A stretch of DNA of 64,000 nt from positions 1 to 64,000 of the forward strand of contig NZ_PXNS01000016.1 in the NCBI RefSeq assembly GCF_003045775.1. Direction: 5' to 3'. How positions within the stretch are numbered: the first letter of the stretch is position 1; the number at the start of each line of letters is the position of its first letter. Position numbers and translations under genes: made by a program. The stretch is from Halomonas litopenaei (lineage in GTDB: Bacteria; Pseudomonadota; Gammaproteobacteria; Pseudomonadales; Halomonadaceae). The notes under the pieces are model-generated. The model ran no database searches, was not told where the DNA came from, and saw only the letters and a program-made list of their open reading frames with translations. Below are positions 34,169 through 43,182 of this stretch, in pieces.

Positions 34169-34861
34169 TTAGTGCTGGCTCAGTTCAAGACGATAACCTT
34201 GTTGATAGACGCTCTTGAGTCGGTGGTTCTGTTGCCCATCCAGCTTCAGCTTGCGCCGAAGGCCGCTGATGTGGGTGTCGACGGTACGGGTATTGAGGTC
34301 ACCACTGACGCTCCAGATTCGCTCAAGCAGATAGGCGCGCGTGAAGAGCTGACCGGGATTCTGGAGAAACAGGGCAGCCAGCCGATATTCCCGATCGGTG
34401 AGCTCGACGATATCGCCATGCAGGCGGATGATCCCTGCCGTCAGGTCGAGCTGGAGGGGGCCGCATTCGAACAGCGTCGTTCCAACGCTGTCTACGTGAC
34501 CTAGCCGGCGACCCAGGGCTTCGATCCGAGCCCTGAGCTCGGGGACCCGCAGCGGCTTGTGCAGAAAGTCATCGGCCCCTGCCCCGAGGGCTCGGACGAC
34601 GTTGTCTTCGGCGTCGTCGGCAGTAATGAACAGCACCGCGCCTGGCCACTGATACGCATTGCGCAAGGTCTCAAGCACTTCGAACCCATCGACCTCCGGT
34701 AAACGCCAGTCGAGCACCAGTAGCTCGAAACTTGTGTTCTGCATTGCCCGAAACAGGTCGTGGGCCGTGGTGAAGGGGGTCAGCGTGGCTGTGCCGTCGC
34801 CTAGCGCCGCGGCGATCAAAGCCTGCTGGTCGGGGTCGTCTTCGAGGATAGCGATGCGCAT
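34169..34861 (-). CDS. OmpR/PhoB-family response regulator
   Basis: A 230-residue regulator. Receiver domain with acidic pocket EDD (7-9), phospho-acceptor D51 (LVLDWRLPEVDG) and KPLRVPEL near its end; C-terminal winged helix (LTDREYRLAALFLQNPGQLF, RTVDTHISGLRRKL). ATG 34861 is chosen because the receiver starts there; AGGAAA precedes it. It is divergent from the periplasmic protein and hybrid kinase genes, and is a likely output of that kinase. Confidence 0.93.
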   Translation of the reverse strand: MRIAILEDDPDQQALIAAALGDGTATLTPFTTAHDLFRAMQNTSFELLVLDWRLPEVDGFEVLETLRNAYQWPGAVLFITADDAEDNVVRALGAGADDFLHKPLRVPELRARIEALGRRLGHVDSVGTTLFECGPLQLDLTAGIIRLHGDIVELTDREYRLAALFLQNPGQLFTRAYLLERIWSVSGDLNTRTVDTHISGLRRKLKLDGQQNHRLKSVYQQGYRLELSQH

Positions 34862-34978
34862 ACCGAAGTTTCCTGTCTTGGTGCCTCGCAGGAGCAGGTT
34901 TGACAAAGTTTCACAAACCTACATCCAAAATTAGCATATACCGAATAGGTAAGTGCTCAAACGTTTGGAGATGCGTCG

Positions 34979-35494
34979 ATGAAGACCTTGTGGTGCAAGA
35001 CTCCTGTCCTGCTGGTCCTGGCGGTTGGGCTTGTTGCGAATCAGGCAATGGCGCTGGAGTCGCCTGCCGGCAAGACGGTACTGGTGGTGAGCGGTGACAT
35101 CACCCAGACCAATGTCGGTGACGAGGCACATTTCGACATGGCCATGTTGGCGAGCCTCGAGCAGGGCGAGATCGTGACACAGACTCCCTGGCATGAGGGG
35201 AAGGTGTCCTTCAGTGGACCGCTGGGCGTCGCCTTGCTGGCGGAGGTGGGAGCACAAGGGAGTGATCTGCGCGTCACCGCGCTGAACGATTACGCCGCCG
35301 ATGTGCCGGCCTCTGACTTTGCTGAACATGGGGTCGTGCTGGCGACCCACAAGGATGGTGAGCCGATGAGCATTCGCGAACAAGGGCCTCTCTTTATCGT
35401 CTACCCGTTCGATGACAATCCCGATCTACTGACCGAGACCTATCTCACCCGCTCCGTCTGGCAGGTAGCCGCCATTGATGTATACGACAACTAG
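34979..35494 (+). CDS. Periplasmic sulfite-oxidase-fold-like protein lacking the Mo-binding cysteine
   Basis: A 171-residue exported protein. The signal peptide runs to about residue 25 (AMA-L). The mature part (VLVVSGDITQTN, FDMAMLASL, WHEGKVSFSGPLGVALLAEV, YAADVPASDFAEHGVVLATH, MSIREQGPLFIVYPFD) follows the small molybdopterin-binding (PF00174-like) pattern, yet contains no cysteine at all, so it cannot ligate Mo by Cys. It ends 3 nt before the hybrid kinase gene, suggesting it is that kinase's periplasmic sensing partner. The fold call is from motif memory. Confidence 0.75.
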   Translation: MKTLWCKTPVLLVLAVGLVANQAMALESPAGKTVLVVSGDITQTNVGDEAHFDMAMLASLEQGEIVTQTPWHEGKVSFSGPLGVALLAEVGAQGSDLRVTALNDYAADVPASDFAEHGVVLATHKDGEPMSIREQGPLFIVYPFDDNPDLLTETYLTRSVWQVAAIDVYDN

Positions 35495-35497
35495 TCG

Positions 35498-37756
35498 ATG
35501 AAGGAGGCGCGCGGTCTCAAGTTATCCGCGGCAGCGGCACTTTTGCTGTTCGCGGCCTGTCTTGTCATTGGTGTGACCGCTTTCCAGCGTCACGATCGAC
35601 TGCGACATGAAGGGCTGGAGAACGTCACCTGGGCGATCTATCAACTGGATCGTCAATCACGTGAAGTCGAAGTGGCGCTGGAGCAGGTGGACAGCCAGCT
35701 GACGCACGGCGTATCAGGTACTCGTGGCGAGCTTTCTTCCTGGACCCGGCTGATGGAGCGTTTCGACATTCTCTACGGCCGGATAAAGCTGCTGCAGCAA
35801 GGACAATATCGAGAATATCTGGCTTCACAACCTGAGCTCCTCGAAGCATTGTGGCACCTCGATGCCCGCCTTGAAGATATTGATGTACTGCTGCAGCCAC
35901 TCTATCAGGAAGCGCTGGCACCGCTGCCTGCTCAGCGCCGGCAATTGTCACAGCTGATCAGCGCCATGCGTGACGATGCGGAACGGTTGCTGCTCGACCA
36001 TAACAAGGCGCTCGCGAGCGTTCGTGAACAGACCCGGCAGGGCATGCTGCGGGTGTACGTCCTGCTGTTCGTGCTGATGATATTGATCATGCTGGCAGGA
36101 ACTTATCTTGTCATGGCGCTGTGGCGCGAGGCGCGCTCTCGTGCTCGCCACGGTGAGCGTCTGCAGCAGCAGTCTCAGGAACTTCAGCGTGCTGTGCAGC
36201 AGGCAGAAGCGGCGAGTCAGGCCAAGTCGGAATTCATGGCGATCATGAGTCACGAGGTCCGCACCCCGCTCAATGGTGTGGTGGGCATGCTCGATGTGCT
36301 CGAGGATGAGCGCTGCCAGGAAAAGCGTGAGCAGCACTTTGCGACCCTGAGGGAAAGCACCGCCTCGCTGCGCGCGGTCATCAATGACGTACTGGACTAC
36401 TCGAAGATCGAGGCCGGACGTCTTGATCTTGACCATTCTCCATTTCCCTTGACGCGGATGGTCGCGAGGCTTGCCGAAGGATATCGATCACGTCAGACCA
36501 GAGACGTGTCGTTTATCGTGCAGTTAGGTGATGACTTGCCTGCGGTGGTGATCGGTGATGCGACCCGCCTACGACAAGTGCTGATGAACCTGATGGACAA
36601 CGCCTTCAAGTTCACCCAGGCGGGCAGCATTACGCTCGCTGTCCAATCGCGAAAGCCTGCGTCGATCATCTTCGAGGTGCGTGATACTGGAGTCGGAATC
36701 GACAAACAGGCCCAGGCCGCGCTTTTCGAGCCATTCACGCAAGTGGATACATCTCTGTCGCGCCGTCACGAGGGGACCGGTCTTGGCCTGGCGATTTGCT
36801 ACCGGCTGATAGAAGCCATGGGGGGAAACCTTGAATTGAACAGCATGCCGGGCCTGGGCAGCGTCTTTCGCTTTTGTCTTCCACTGAGCGCCGCCGAGGG
36901 TGTCAGCGAGCGTCTGCTCGACGATCCGTCTGAAGCACTGGCCTCACGACATCTGCTGGTGGTGGAAGACAACCCTGTCAACCGGGATCTGGTGGCCGCT
37001 TTGCTCAAGCGCCTCGGTCAGACCTTCGACCTTGTCGAAGACGGAGAGCAGGGGCTGGCTGCGATGAAGTGCAAGGACTATGACCTGGTGCTGATGGATA
37101 TGCAGATGCCCTGCATGGATGGCGTGGAGACGACTCGGCGCTTTCGTGCCGAAGAGGGCGAGGGCCACCTGCCTATTGTGGCCATGACGGCCAATGTCAT
37201 GCCGGAGCATCGGCAGGCATGTCGTGATGCGGGAATGGACGACATTCTGAGCAAGCCTTTCACGCGGCTGGAGCTGGCCGATGTCCTTCGCGCTTACCCA
37301 CCCAGGCGCCGTCAGGCTGCTTTGCATGTCGTGCCTTTTGACTACGCGCCCGAGCAGGTTGCCGATGTTGACGCCGCCAGGCCCGTGCAGGATCACAGCT
37401 GCGTCGGGAGGGGCGGCCTGGATGCTGACACCGTGATCGAACTCAAGCAGAGCCTGGAGCATGAGACGTTGAAGTCGCTGCTCGCAGCGTTTTTCTCTCG
37501 ACTCGATGGTCGGGTCGAAGCGTTGCGCGAGGCTGTCGATGGCAGTGACCGTGAGCGGATCAAACGCGAGGCGCACTCGCTCAAGGGCGCGGCGGCCTCG
37601 TTGGGGTGTCGGCAGCTTGCCGCGGAAGCGGCGCGCCTGGAGCAGTTGGCGCCGAAGGCAAAAATGTCGCACTGTCGCGAGCAAATTGCCCGTATCGAGC
37701 GCGGGGGTAGTGACGCGGTTTGCCAATGGCGTGGCAGGGGTGTCGATCTGTCCTGA
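35498..37756 (+). CDS. Hybrid sensor histidine kinase with receiver and Hpt domains
   Basis: A 752-residue membrane kinase. TM helix at 9-28, a periplasmic helical sensor of about 160 residues, TM helix at about 188-208, then HisKA with H252 (FMAIMSHEVRTPLNG), HATPase_c (NLMDNAFKF, DTGVGID, GTGLGLAI), receiver with D534 (LVLMDMQMPCMDG), and Hpt with H693 (EAHSLKGAAASLG). This supports a His-Asp-His phosphorelay to a separate regulator; candidates are the OmpR-type regulator and the sigma-54 regulator on either side. It is co-transcribed with the preceding periplasmic protein. Confidence 0.95.
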   Translation: MKEARGLKLSAAAALLLFAACLVIGVTAFQRHDRLRHEGLENVTWAIYQLDRQSREVEVALEQVDSQLTHGVSGTRGELSSWTRLMERFDILYGRIKLLQQGQYREYLASQPELLEALWHLDARLEDIDVLLQPLYQEALAPLPAQRRQLSQLISAMRDDAERLLLDHNKALASVREQTRQGMLRVYVLLFVLMILIMLAGTYLVMALWREARSRARHGERLQQQSQELQRAVQQAEAASQAKSEFMAIMSHEVRTPLNGVVGMLDVLEDERCQEKREQHFATLRESTASLRAVINDVLDYSKIEAGRLDLDHSPFPLTRMVARLAEGYRSRQTRDVSFIVQLGDDLPAVVIGDATRLRQVLMNLMDNAFKFTQAGSITLAVQSRKPASIIFEVRDTGVGIDKQAQAALFEPFTQVDTSLSRRHEGTGLGLAICYRLIEAMGGNLELNSMPGLGSVFRFCLPLSAAEGVSERLLDDPSEALASRHLLVVEDNPVNRDLVAALLKRLGQTFDLVEDGEQGLAAMKCKDYDLVLMDMQMPCMDGVETTRRFRAEEGEGHLPIVAMTANVMPEHRQACRDAGMDDILSKPFTRLELADVLRAYPPRRRQAALHVVPFDYAPEQVADVDAARPVQDHSCVGRGGLDADTVIELKQSLEHETLKSLLAAFFSRLDGRVEALREAVDGSDRERIKREAHSLKGAAASLGCRQLAAEAARLEQLAPKAKMSHCREQIARIERGGSDAVCQWRGRGVDLS

Positions 37757-37930
37757 GCGGCCTAGCAGCACCGATGCATAAGGTCTTGTCGCAGTGTCAT
37801 CGGCGATGGACCTTGGCGTTCGAGTGTCCCATGTCAGGTACCGAGGAGGCGGGGACCGGCGTCCGCCCCAGGTTTGTCTGAGGACAGTGTGTGAGTTTGC
37901 TGGTGTCCGGGCCGCTGGTCTCGACATGCC

Positions 37931-39346
37931 TCAGGCGGCCTGGCGCCTGCGCCGTCGGTGCAAGGTGGACGCCGCCACTCCGAGTTGCCGGGCGGCGCGT
38001 TCTATACAGCCGTCGCAGGCTTCCAGAGTCGCTTCGATGGCCGCGTCTTCTATCTGGCGCAAGGTCATGCGACCTGGGCTGAAGTGTATACCGACGCCAG
38101 ACGGCGCTTGCGAGGGCGGGAGTGCGGACGGAAGGCGCTCGTCATCGTTCAGCATCAGGTTGTTGACCGTTATCGCTTTTCCGTCGCATAGCAGCAAGGC
38201 GCGCCTCAGACGATTTTCCAGTTCTCGGACATTGCCGGGCCAGTCGTGCTGCTGGATCCAGTTTCTGGCCTCCTCATCCAGGGGGCAGACTGCGATACGT
38301 TCTTCTCTGGCCAGCGACTCCAGCAGGTGATCTGCCAGCATCAAGGCGTCCCCTTGTCGCTCGCGCAGGGGTGGCAAGGCAAGACTCAGAACGTTGAGAC
38401 GGTAATAGAGATCCTCCCGAAACGCCCCCTCTCGCACGGACTGCGCCAAGTCTCGGTGGCAGGCGGTGATCACCCGGCAATCGACACGAACGTCTCGCGT
38501 GCTTCCCACGGGAGTGATGGTGCCGGTCTGAAGTGCGCGCAACAGCTTGGCCTGGAAGGGCAGTGGCATATCGCCGACTTCGTCGAGAAACAGGGTGCCC
38601 TGGTCGGCCGCTTCGAAGAAACCCTTGTGATCCCGCGTGGCACCACTGAAGGCTCCTTTGACGTGACCAAAGAGCATGGATTCGATCAGTGCCTCGGGAA
38701 ATGCTGCGCAGTTAACGGCCACAAACGGACCGGAGGATCTTGGGCTGCAGTAGTGCACACTGCGCGCTGCGAGTTCCTTTCCGGTCCCGCTTTCTCCGTG
38801 TAGCCACAAGGGAGAACGCGACTGCGCCAAGCGTGGGATGAGCGTGCGGAGGTGTTGCATGGCGGCGCTCTGACCGATCAGCAGATTTTCGGGGGCATGG
38901 TCGCCGGGGCCTTCGCCGTGAACTGCAGTCTGTACCTTGTGCACGAGCTTTGCGGTCCACTGCAGCAGCGTCTGACAGCCGAGCGGCTTGGTCAGACGTA
39001 TCGCCTCGCCGCATCCGGCCTCCTGGTCGTTCAGGCGGTCGGCGGACACCATCATGCAGTCGACTGGGTGTTCAAGGTCACGACAGGTGGCCATGACTTC
39101 GATACCGGTCATGTCGGGAAGGTGGTAGTCCAGTACCACTACGGCAGGGCCTTGGTGGCTGACCAGCCTGGCGACGGCTTCACTACCGCTGTGGCAGACG
39201 GCCACGTGGTGGTAACGCGTGGCCAGGATGGTCTGATAGAGGTGAGCGGTATCGGTGTCATCCTCGACTACGATGATCAGCACTCCAGGCTTGGGGAGAC
39301 ATGTGGTTGAAGTAAGGTGATGCTCCTGCGCATTGTAAGACGTCAT
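37931..39346 (-). CDS. NtrC-family sigma-54-dependent response regulator
   Basis: A 471-residue activator. Receiver domain with D73 (VVVLDYHLPDMTG), then the AAA+ domain with Walker A GESGTGKE (about 184-191), the sigma-54 contact loop as GAFSGA (231-236, Ser in place of the usual Thr), Walker B LFLDEVGDM and the RxDLYYRLNV arginine region. The C-terminus is a Fis-like HTH ending RRRRRQAA. ATG 39346 is preferred, with AAGGG upstream. A sigma-54 promoter in front of the csgG-like operon 2.5 kb away gives a likely target. Confidence 0.93.
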   Translation of the reverse strand: MTSYNAQEHHLTSTTCLPKPGVLIIVVEDDTDTAHLYQTILATRYHHVAVCHSGSEAVARLVSHQGPAVVVLDYHLPDMTGIEVMATCRDLEHPVDCMMVSADRLNDQEAGCGEAIRLTKPLGCQTLLQWTAKLVHKVQTAVHGEGPGDHAPENLLIGQSAAMQHLRTLIPRLAQSRSPLWLHGESGTGKELAARSVHYCSPRSSGPFVAVNCAAFPEALIESMLFGHVKGAFSGATRDHKGFFEAADQGTLFLDEVGDMPLPFQAKLLRALQTGTITPVGSTRDVRVDCRVITACHRDLAQSVREGAFREDLYYRLNVLSLALPPLRERQGDALMLADHLLESLAREERIAVCPLDEEARNWIQQHDWPGNVRELENRLRRALLLCDGKAITVNNLMLNDDERLPSALPPSQAPSGVGIHFSPGRMTLRQIEDAAIEATLEACDGCIERAARQLGVAASTLHRRRRRQAA

Positions 39347-39695
39347 GGCAATACCCTTGGCTGGCTCTAAGCCGGTTTCAGAGCTTGTACGAGTTGTCAC
39401 TCGAGGTGCTCTTTGGATGCGTGCGTCGCCATCTTTCAGTGCGCCGTCCGATCAGCGCTTGGCGATCGGGTTTGATGACACCGATGGCTTCGGTATGAAC
39501 GGGTGTACCGGTTGCCGCAGCCTTTCTGATTCGTACAAGAGTCAATTGCCACCCTAGCCAGACTCGAAGCAGCTTTCCTTGTTTTAAAGGTTGCTTTAAC
39601 AGTGTTTGACATTGTCTGGGATTTGGCTGGTACTCCATTCGTAGTTATTCCACTTTGAGTACTGAATTTCTCATTATTGCTAGGGCAAGTTATTG
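39347..39695. other. 349-bp region between the sigma-54 regulator and the surface-protein operon
   Basis: No gene seen. AT-richer than its flanks. Must hold the regulator promoter and the end of the csgG-like operon; no clear hairpin-T terminator was found. Confidence 0.45.
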
Positions 39696-40202
39696 CTACT
39701 TCGCTGTTTGTTCGTTGGAAAGCACGTCCTCTGAGCTCTCGGCATCCAGGTTCAGCGTGGTATTGATCTTTGACAGGGCGTTGGCCTCGGCTTCATTAGT
39801 CTGATGGTTTTCGGTCATGATCAGACCCTCTGCCCCATCGCCCAGAGTCATTTCGATCTGTTGCCAGTTGCCCACGGCGATCGACGTGGAATTGTTGTTG
39901 ACGATGGCACCGGCATTAATGCTGCCGCTGCCGCCAGATCCTGAACCTCCACTACCGTTATTGCGACGCCGTGCCTCCTGCAGGATGAGGGAACCCTGGA
40001 TGCTGGCTCGCGCGGGGAAGTCGTAGGGGTAGGGGCCGACGAGCGGATCTCGATCTCTCGCCTCAGCGGGGCCACCGGCAGATAGAAGCGCTGCGCCAAG
40101 GGCTGCGGCCATCCAGCTGGCCCATCGCCGAGAGGGAAGGGCACCAGAGTCGAGGGGGAGGCAGTCAATGTCGGAAACATGTCGGTTAACTGTGCGTGTC
40201 AT
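39696..40202 (-). CDS. Exported small repeat protein, HfaA/curlin-like candidate
   Basis: A 168-residue protein with a twin-basic, long signal region ending PAEARD. A Gly/Ser linker (GSGGSGSGGSGS) precedes INAGAIVNNNSTSIAVGNWQ and LIMTENHQTNEAEAN, the Asn/Gln/Ser-rich pattern with alternating hydrophobics seen in curlin-like and holdfast-anchor (HfaA) proteins. It is the third gene of the csgG-like operon. Short segments (TENxQT; AVGN) are shared with the preceding gene product, suggesting they assemble together. ATG 40202 follows GGGAG. Confidence 0.6.
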   Translation of the reverse strand: MTRTVNRHVSDIDCLPLDSGALPSRRWASWMAAALGAALLSAGGPAEARDRDPLVGPYPYDFPARASIQGSLILQEARRRNNGSGGSGSGGSGSINAGAIVNNNSTSIAVGNWQQIEMTLGDGAEGLIMTENHQTNEAEANALSKINTTLNLDAESSEDVLSNEQTAK

Positions 40203-40264
40203 GAGAGAACTCCCAGGGCATCCGTGGAGGCCACGGATGCCCGAGCCAGGGTTGAGATGAGGAA

Positions 40265-40999
40265 TCAGAAGTTGCCATCCACCTTGACCGACAGGTTGTT
40301 GCCCACGGCGGTGGCGGTGGAGGATACGGCGGCGGTATCGCCTCCTCCCATACCGTTGATGCCGTTGAACAGCACACCGTCGGCAGTGGCAGTGCTGGTG
40401 ACCAGTGCCACAGAGAGCTGTTCGTTGTTGGTGATGGCGAAGGCGTCGTTGTCAGACAGGGTGGTCAGGTCGACGGTCATGTTGTTGCCTACGGCCGTTG
40501 CGTCAACGTCTACTGTGGCGTTGAGGATGGCGAGTGCCGAGGCGGTCGCGGTGACGGCACCAGGCAGCGTGGCATCCACCAGTTCACCGGTCAGCGGCGT
40601 GCCGACTGAGGCGTCGAGCCCCGCGTACACCTGAGAGTTGTCGGTTTGGGTCGACACATCGGACTCGATCGCGGCGTTGTTACCCACTGCGGTCGCGATG
40701 CTTTCTACCGCCGCCAGGTCTTCAAAGGCGTTTCCATCGAGCAGCGGTATGATGGTGTTGTCGACGGCGGTGACCAGGCTAGTGGCGCTGATGGTGCCCA
40801 GGGCGGTCTGGTCATTTTCGGTCATGTTCAGGCCTTCGGGGGCGACATTGACTTCAGACAGCGCCGAAGTGTCGACCGTGCTGTTGACCGTGGCATCCCA
40901 CACCCAGGTCACCGAGTCGAAGGCCAAGGCCGAGGAGGCTGACATCAGACCAGTGAGGGCGATAGCAGCGGACAGTGCGGTTTTTTGCTGAGTTTTCAT
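40265..40999 (-). CDS. Exported adhesin-like protein, HfaD-like candidate
   Basis: A 244-residue protein with a clear signal peptide (MKTQQKTALSAAIALTGLMS, ending ALA-F). The mature protein is very poor in Lys/Arg and rich in Ala/Thr/Val/Asp. The motif (T/D)ATAVGNN(L/M/A) recurs about four times (IATAVGNNAAIES, VDATAVGNNMTVD, TATAVGNNLSVK), separated by NxxQxA-like segments (TENDQTA, ITNNEQLSVA). This recalls HfaD holdfast-anchor proteins and related amyloid-like surface proteins. It is placed between the CsgG-like channel gene and the HfaA-like gene. AAGGAA precedes the ATG. Confidence 0.65.
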   Translation of the reverse strand: MKTQQKTALSAAIALTGLMSASSALAFDSVTWVWDATVNSTVDTSALSEVNVAPEGLNMTENDQTALGTISATSLVTAVDNTIIPLLDGNAFEDLAAVESIATAVGNNAAIESDVSTQTDNSQVYAGLDASVGTPLTGELVDATLPGAVTATASALAILNATVDVDATAVGNNMTVDLTTLSDNDAFAITNNEQLSVALVTSTATADGVLFNGINGMGGGDTAAVSSTATAVGNNLSVKVDGNF

Positions 41000-41028
41000 G
41001 ACGGCGTTCCTTGTTTTTTCGGATGTTT

Positions 41029-41844
41029 TCAAGCCGCAGGGTAATGCCCGTCTGCCACCTGACACGCTTGGGTGTCGTTGATCGGCAGGCCGAGCCCTTC
41101 CGTCAGGATCTGGTATGCAGCCATTTCCACGACGGATCGAACACCGAGCTGGAGAGGTTCGTTCCTCACCGTCCCGGCATCGAATTCCACGAGCTGATTG
41201 TCGAAGAAGCGATAGACGCCCGCTTCCACCTGGTTGCCGACAATCTGCTTTTGCAAACTGGTGACGTAGACGGTCTGAAAGGTAGTGGCGTCCACCACTC
41301 GGAGATCCAGGCCTACGTTGATGACCGCTTCTCGGTTGCTTGCGCCTATCAGTCCTACATAAAGGCGTGCCCCCTGGGTCAGGATGTTGTAGTTGAGCTC
41401 GGTGAGTGCGCCGAGAATGACGTAGTTGACGGGCTGCACGTTGAGCGCTGCGGGCGCGCGTTGCATGGCTCCGGCATCCTTGAGCTGGCGCTCGGCTAGC
41501 GGAATGCGAATGTCGAGGCGCTCGGCCAGGCGTACCTTGCGCGTCTTGTAGAGCGCGCTGATCAGCATTTCAGACACGCCCTGGGTCAAGGTGCGGCTCT
41601 CGGTGATGGTCGAGTAGCTGACTTGACCGGTCCGGTCGAGGATCTGTCCTACGCTGACCACTGGCAGGTTTTCACCGGGTTGTTGGCTGAGTGCGCTCAG
41701 GCAGCGGGTGTAGGGCGTGTGGTTGGTCATCACTCGCGAGCCTTCACGGGGTGCCACGGGATCGGTACCGATGGAGGCGCAGCCACCCAGGGTTGCAGTG
41801 AGTGCTAAGGCGGTGGTGAGTTTGTGGGGCAGCGAGACCTTCAT
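41029..41844 (-). CDS. CsgG/HfaB-family outer-membrane export lipoprotein
   Basis: A 271-residue lipoprotein (lipobox LGGC at about 20) of the CsgG family that forms the curli or holdfast-anchor export pore. Signature pieces: VSVGQILDRTGQVSYSTITE, LTQGVSEMLISALYKTRKVR, LAERLDIRIPLAERQL, YVILGALTELNYNI, GLDLRVVDATTFQTVYVTSL, VRSVVEMAAYQIL. The N-terminal insert CLSALSQQPG is more HfaB- than E. coli CsgG-like. It is the first gene of the operon, with AGGAGG before the ATG and a sigma-54 promoter about 32 nt upstream. No csgE/csgF are seen. Confidence 0.88.
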   Translation of the reverse strand: MKVSLPHKLTTALALTATLGGCASIGTDPVAPREGSRVMTNHTPYTRCLSALSQQPGENLPVVSVGQILDRTGQVSYSTITESRTLTQGVSEMLISALYKTRKVRLAERLDIRIPLAERQLKDAGAMQRAPAALNVQPVNYVILGALTELNYNILTQGARLYVGLIGASNREAVINVGLDLRVVDATTFQTVYVTSLQKQIVGNQVEAGVYRFFDNQLVEFDAGTVRNEPLQLGVRSVVEMAAYQILTEGLGLPINDTQACQVADGHYPAA

Positions 41845-41875
41845 CCTGGCGTCCTCCTGTGATTGACATGGCTAT

Positions 41876-41891
41876 TGCTCAAGTCGTGCCA
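41876..41891 (-). promoter_or_regulatory. Sigma-54 (-24/-12) promoter of the csgG-like operon
   Basis: On the minus strand TGGCACGACTTGAGCA: perfect -24 element (CTGGCACG including the flank) and a -12 GC with exactly 10 nt between the GG and GC pairs; the only departure is GA for TT before the GC. Transcription would begin near 41864, leaving about 20 nt of leader with an AGGAGG site. A sigma-54 activator gene lies just downstream of the operon. Confidence 0.75.
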
Positions 41892-42465
41892 GAAAGACCA
41901 ATTGGTCTTTTTATTCAATAGGTTGGGGTAGTGAATAGCAGCGAGGAGATGACTTGAGGTAGCCGTGTTCGGCCAACCGAAGCGTTTTGCTAGAGGGAAA
42001 GCGTGGCGAATCGCCAGACTCTGGCGTTTTGCACGACTGAATTAGGAGAAACCGTCGTACACATGCGGCGCGCGATTGACAGGAGTGCTGGGCCGAGAGC
42101 AGGACGAAAGCGTGGGTGATTGCCGCCATCGCCTGGCCGTACCGGACGATGCCAATGTCGATCACGCAGGCTGATTTCGTGTAAGTGATTAATAATTCAG
42201 TTTTTTATCGGATCTTGATGATGTTTTTTCGATCGTCCCGAGGACCAGCAGCGCAACGTGCGAAAGTTCTGTTGCCATGCTTTAAAAAGGTTTGACAAGG
42301 CGCGGCGAGCCGTGAGACGATGCTTCTCGTTGGTTAGCAAGTCGTATATTTCAGTAGTGATCGAATCATTCGGTAGCCTGGCAATATCCCCCTTGTTATA
42401 TCCATATTTCTGGGATGACACCCGGCAAACTGTAATGACAACGCTCTGCGTTAAGGAAATCGATC
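41892..42465. other. 574-bp region upstream of the csgG-like operon and cspA
   Basis: Contains upstream activating space for the sigma-54 promoter and the promoter/leader of the cold-shock gene. Two short minus-strand frames (41911-42165, 42197-42421) show no domain and no good ribosome site. An AT-rich patch at 42180-42235 is visible. Cold-shock genes usually have a long structured leader, which would fit here. Confidence 0.5.
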
Positions 42466-42669
42466 ATGGCAACTGGCACAGTTAAGTGGTTCAACGACGC
42501 TAAAGGTTTCGGCTTCATTTCTCCGGCCGACGGTGGTGACGACCTGTTCGCCCACTTCTCCGAAATCAAGGCTGAAGGTTTCAAGTCCCTGCAGGACGGT
42601 CAAGAGGTTTCTTTTGACGTGACCCAGGGCAAGAAAGGCCTTCAGGCTTCTAACATCAAAGTTATCTAA
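42466..42669 (+). CDS. Cold-shock protein, CspA family
   Basis: A 67-residue single OB-fold protein that binds single-stranded RNA/DNA. RNP1 KGFGFI (13-18) and RNP2 DLFAHF (26-31) are intact, with GTVKWFN before them; length and sequence are fully typical. AAGGA precedes the ATG and a strong terminator lies 26 nt after the stop, so it is monocistronic. Which paralogue (cold-induced or constitutive) cannot be told. Confidence 0.97.
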   Translation: MATGTVKWFNDAKGFGFISPADGGDDLFAHFSEIKAEGFKSLQDGQEVSFDVTQGKKGLQASNIKVI

Positions 42670-42695
42670 CTTCTAGTTAGCTAGCTTAGATGAAT

Positions 42696-42728
42696 GACAA
42701 GACCCGCTTCGGCGGGTCTTGTCGTTTT
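42696..42728 (+). terminator. Rho-independent terminator of cspA
   Basis: A perfect 12-bp stem (GACAAGACCCGC and its complement) closed by a TTCG tetraloop, then GTTTTTG. Confidence 0.95.
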
Positions 42729-43182
42729 TGTGTGTGAAAAGTTTAGGCCTGGCCGTGTGTGGCCGGCCTTGATCTTCTTTTCGGGCTCCGCATGCTCGGG
42801 TTGTCTTGCGTAGATCAATCTCTGGCGATGATCTGTCTTTGTAGATCGTCTGCTTCTAGCGGCCCGGGTACTGGGTGGGCAAGGCTGCCATCCCTGTAAG
42901 AGTGTTTCTGGATACGGCTTAGGGCTTGTCTGAAAAGTGTCTGCGCTCGGTAATACGGCGTTAGAAATCGGCTGGTTCGCCATCCCGGTCAAAATGCTCA
43001 TTTACACCCCGTTAACTGCGCTTTCTCACCGATTTTTGCCTTGTCTAACCTTCGCTCCTCGACTTTCCGGACTGAGCCTAGGAGGCCTTCGTGCTGGACC
43101 AGCGGGATTGGCAGGCCGGTATCTCAACCTGCCCAAGAGGCGATAGTGGTGGATAGCAAACTTTGCTGACGGCTTTAACGCG
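42729..43182. other. 454-bp region with possible IS-end sequence
   Basis: No intact gene. The stretch at about 42920-43060 (GGCTTGTCTGAAAAGT, AAATGCTCATTTACACCCCG) looks like non-coding end sequence of a transposon, but no transposase or inverted partner is present; this is a weak impression. Confidence 0.35.
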
